Shown here in pieces: positions 33,801 to 34,218 of a DNA stretch of 34,218 bases. The stretch is from Propionivibrio dicarboxylicus (GTDB taxonomy: Bacteria > Pseudomonadota > Gammaproteobacteria > Burkholderiales > Rhodocyclaceae): assembly GCA_945902805.1 (NCBI GenBank), contig CAMDMZ010000044.1, positions 1-34,218 on the forward strand, written 5' to 3'. The first letter of the stretch is position 1. The number at the start of each line of letters is the position of its first letter. The notes below the pieces were generated by a model. That model saw only the letters and a list, made by a program, of their open reading frames with translations. It was not told where the DNA came from and did no database searches. A program made the position numbers and the translations under genes.

Positions 33801-34218
33801 TTCCCGATATCGATGGCATTCCGGATGCTATGGAAGACGCGGCCCCCGGCCTACCAACCGCTAACGGTGGCACCGCTATCACCGGCGACGGCAACGGTGA
33901 TGGCCTGAAGGACAGCGCCCAGGCCGAGGTGGTTACGGCGACCTTCCAGCGGACTGGCGCATCTCCAGGTACCCCGGCGACTTATGTCTCCCTCGTGTCC
34001 GACAGCACCGATGGCATGGTCGATAGCACTGATGGCAATACCGCGAGCATTACCGGCTTCAGTCAAAAAGACGCCCCCGCCGACCTCCCCTCCGGCGTCG
34101 ACATGCCCTTGGGCCTCATCAGCTTCACTGCCACCATCGGCCTTGCGCCCTTGGCGACCGATGGCACCCGTGTCGGCATTACCGAAACCTTCAGCCTCTT
34201 CGTCGATGACACGCTCGG
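27845..34218 (+). CDS. Giant secreted RTX/FG-GAP/VCBS surface protein (N-terminal part, runs off the window)
   Basis: One frame without stop from ATG 27845 (or 27848) to the window edge, 2124 codons. No Sec signal: MMSLPSPAFA lacks a hydrophobic core, so type I secretion with a C-terminal signal outside the window is likely. In order it has a beta-type region (1-180); a helical segment with an internal duplication (about 205-405); a long central region of Asp/Leu-rich secreted-protein character (410-1020); a short RTX calcium block (about 1030-1077, GLGGNDVLR, GFAGDDLLD and further degenerate nonapeptides); and seven FG-GAP/VCBS-like repeats with DxDxDG loops (1199-1510: DLDGDG, DLNGDG, DIDNDD, DVDNDG, DFNNDG, DVDNDG, DINGDG). 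Then come a cadherin-like domain (1542-1641), three VCBS domains (about 1642-1969), and a Pro/Thr linker leading to a choice-of-anchor U-like domain (DGIPDAMEDAAPG and GDGNGDGLKDSAQ). Probably an adhesin or matrix protein; an enzymatic role for the central region cannot be excluded. Confidence 0.85.
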   Translation, partial: MMSLPSPAFAITTLPGAKANELLISITGTPTADTQQVGIQYTGLPAGVSIWNGAVDVTTGIANYVPGTPLRMVFPTDKDVFSTLPVTITGYKAAAGLPESVYGFPTETFSTAGVLSLAYDVAQVSDAGIAFGASGSMWGNFNGTAAWHEYIPLLGESPITWNAGTGQWDDVTGDNPWRSGNINLIDVSIDADKIIEQVNTAASTELAKAQRSFDSIISAFDAVLRAPYDAAVKTFKLAETVYLTANRAIDVAITRAFELERIAYEKAKEIYDKAADVFHTVAEKAYFIADNTWQSIDSWYQGLNAVEKAFAWLFYEGATLVHNVAVGAYDLALDAWQLAETTFETIHQVAYDRALAAYVAVAEAIEAPLRAVFDEATRVFKLAETHYNVNINKIRTDKLGILNAAQDAIQDNLQSISEKLDFNAALKIDADIFAQLGLKVDAVIDSGSVTTSLSYKLSSDSQYNQTTNMLAITPTMTDLTTGNSVAFTTISPNIKFHAAVLYDVGADVTTFVDGKLAIDGNTIYDISPASNGLTVSQTMTPSSVFTDTLSAIQDSLVLANSLGIISNANLASMTSTLQSMKDDGVVALVTGQEAIEPGKSVLKDFDEIELVNFDSAQADLSIEVPLIESLTDGALSIELALPTIQTEGKAATYEPGYYDEGGLISVDFSEITGAFMNAVTTKFDFSPEFMAKYGFDPLFPTQNIQQLVQTMAAGVMAHILDALKDGQSEAVPVFLIDQTDQNNTVLAHINTVADIDPATIGADVGQFGFYASYGESRPVVKATLDVDQTVAIILNEIVKKVILAVTGVDLNALNLPVMNQFNIEADIKQILELAYVPKETADKISKYVQFGYNFQKADLDVSTDAHFSQEFSLSIEDMSYLVTLEDGAPFTFTANGADSLQIANASSHDSNQDGNLDYTLDITPTAMFSNDTEIGLSLGYQLDFLKGSVNAGVTLALSDLLGIPVTWLDVEVPLVDVELGPLLRQQGDLDAVGADIFEKRFSLNVGTDSSSATIQLGLNGMGGDELANTLDGTAEADQIMGLGGNDVLRGFAGDDLLDAGTGNNTLTGGSGKDTLIIPGVAGTTNTVTDFARGDILRVSGANFSVMPRVGDGSTVGQNFIQMSTQGGNVTLHIGSDSTPGADLSVLLEGVDANHIRALGTDIYLENYQPSIDIGPLAASFELDSVKSAGGFPKGIAVTDLDGDGRADLILNNFVAGTVSVLLNHADGRLADKVDYTVGSRPFPVTAADLNGDGKPDLATPNFLGDTVSVLLNQGDGTFGTKTDYSLGASGVPANPTVTNPYSVQAADIDNDDDADLVVGYYYANKVSLLMNQGDGTFAAGADYWLGTYTNKYVATADVDNDGWLDMLVANEYGGFVTVLRNEGNGTFDTSQGVQYSVGGRNNNIQPVVAATPVGIIAEDFNNDGYADMATVNWGTSSVSVLLNNKNGTFANRIDYAASGGPYGPYSMTSFDVDNDGDLDLRTNDLLLLNSGDGTFVRSSIFEVGFVNSGDINGDGLVDMVATTDIDNTASIWLNQAQSPLQRLDANNTAPIHFTVADQDGDTLTVTLMPTNGTISDVADADPSAAGVQLIGTAAQINTALNSARFTASRGGQAKVDISITDGFVANPTTATLHYFANSAPTLAVPPAPTFTDTTADDNFTPATGTLAGADVDVGDTLRYGINGGTDNGTAVSKPGTYGTLSVVAATGAWTYTPNDAAIEGVKASAMETFTVSISDGSVSTTQPLTIKLVGANDPTTLSGAITGSVVEDRTNIASGTMIVNDRDTVDTATVARTAIAGAFGAFSIGTNGQWSYTLNNNAANVQALKADESVTDSFTVASATGVTQTVVITVTGTNDGLTLAVPSGPTFTNTDANDSFTAVSGTLVGTDIDGDALSYGIGELFPVNGFARQIGTYGNLLVEQTTGVWTYTPNDAAIEEINASTSEAFIVTASDGSLSASQTFTVTVANVNAPPVTPPDPTPNPTPSPLPDIDGIPDAMEDAAPGLPTANGGTAITGDGNGDGLKDSAQAEVVTATFQRTGASPGTPATYVSLVSDSTDGMVDSTDGNTASITGFSQKDAPADLPSGVDMPLGLISFTATIGLAPLATDGTRVGITETFSLFVDDTL
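28523..29029 (+). repeat. Internal duplication in the helical segment of the giant protein
   Basis: Two similar stretches lie 145 residues apart: RAPYDAAVKTFKLAETVY (FKLAE at 235) and RAVFDEATRVFKLAETHY (FKLAE at 380). Identity includes FKLAET and the preceding R-A/AxxxF spacing, and DNA matches over caTTCAAGCTGGC. Between them lie further Ala/Tyr-rich helices of the same style (AYEKAKEIYDKAADVFHT, AYDLALDAWQLAETTF), so this looks like a degenerate tandem helical array. Confidence 0.55.
32969..33650 (+). repeat. Near-identical DNA pair in VCBS domains 1 and 3
   Basis: A 34-base stretch at 32969-33002 recurs at 33617-33650 with two mismatches. It encodes WTYTPNDAAIE in the first and third VCBS domains. 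The starts of these domains are also alike (PTFTDTTADDNFT versus PTFTNTDANDSFT). The middle domain (about 33112-33410) is of a different VCBS subtype (GQWSYTLNNNAANVQ). Domains 1 and 3 therefore look like recent copies flanking an unrelated one, and the DNA pair could recombine. Confidence 0.65.

Noticed and set aside
1-34218. CRISPR arrays, tRNA and rRNA genes
   Set aside because: No regularly spaced direct repeats of CRISPR type and no cloverleaf or rRNA-like sequence were seen on reading both strands.

Overview
The window looks like a chromosomal accessory segment of a GC-rich betaproteobacterium. Gene density, codon use, and the combination of an ISAzo13-type transposase, a compact two-partner secretion locus with YDG/MBG domains and a VCBS/choice-of-anchor giant surface protein suggest a Rhodocyclaceae/Accumulibacter-like organism. 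That placement is an inference of moderate to low confidence, because no rRNA or housekeeping gene is present. I saw no tRNA, rRNA or CRISPR array.

Bases 1-9039 hold a phage-defence type operon on the + strand. An insertion sequence (minus-strand transposase start at bases 91-1) has cut off the front of a type III-like restriction helicase/nuclease gene (res). Next come an intact large adenine methyltransferase (mod), a reverse transcriptase with an [YF]xDD-type FKDD catalytic motif and a helical C-terminal region, and a protein joining a RelE/ParE-like domain to a UvrD/Rep-like superfamily 1 helicase. The genes are 2, 15 and 7 bases apart, so they are probably co-transcribed. The mod-RT-RelE/helicase combination is the best candidate for an undescribed system here.

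Bases 9256-12711 hold a second module. A 916-residue minus-strand protein with a SpoT-like HD domain and two CbbX-type AAA+ domains lies, with a small ORF in front, divergent to an XRE regulator. Their shared intergenic region carries phased TGACGT boxes. A two-gene + strand cassette of unknown function follows (12869-13896). Then comes a minus-strand three-gene operon (two unknowns and a PPP-type metallophosphatase) divergent from an NrtR-like Nudix regulator (16007-16699), with repeated TTAGT-type boxes between them.

Bases 17453-27536 are about the cell surface and signalling. They hold a TpsB/TpsA two-partner secretion pair whose TpsA has an AT-rich unique tail, a probable lipoprotein, a small exported protein, and an overlapping LuxR-type response regulator and hybrid sensor kinase.

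From 27845 to the right edge one reading frame stays open for 2124 codons. It encodes the N-terminal part of a giant secreted protein: an N-terminal beta-type region, a duplicated alpha-helical segment, a long central region, a short RTX calcium block, exactly seven FG-GAP/VCBS-like calcium repeats (a predicted seven-bladed propeller), a cadherin-like domain, three VCBS domains and the start of a choice-of-anchor U-like domain. Its leader contains three successive hairpins, the first of which looks like the terminator of the kinase operon.
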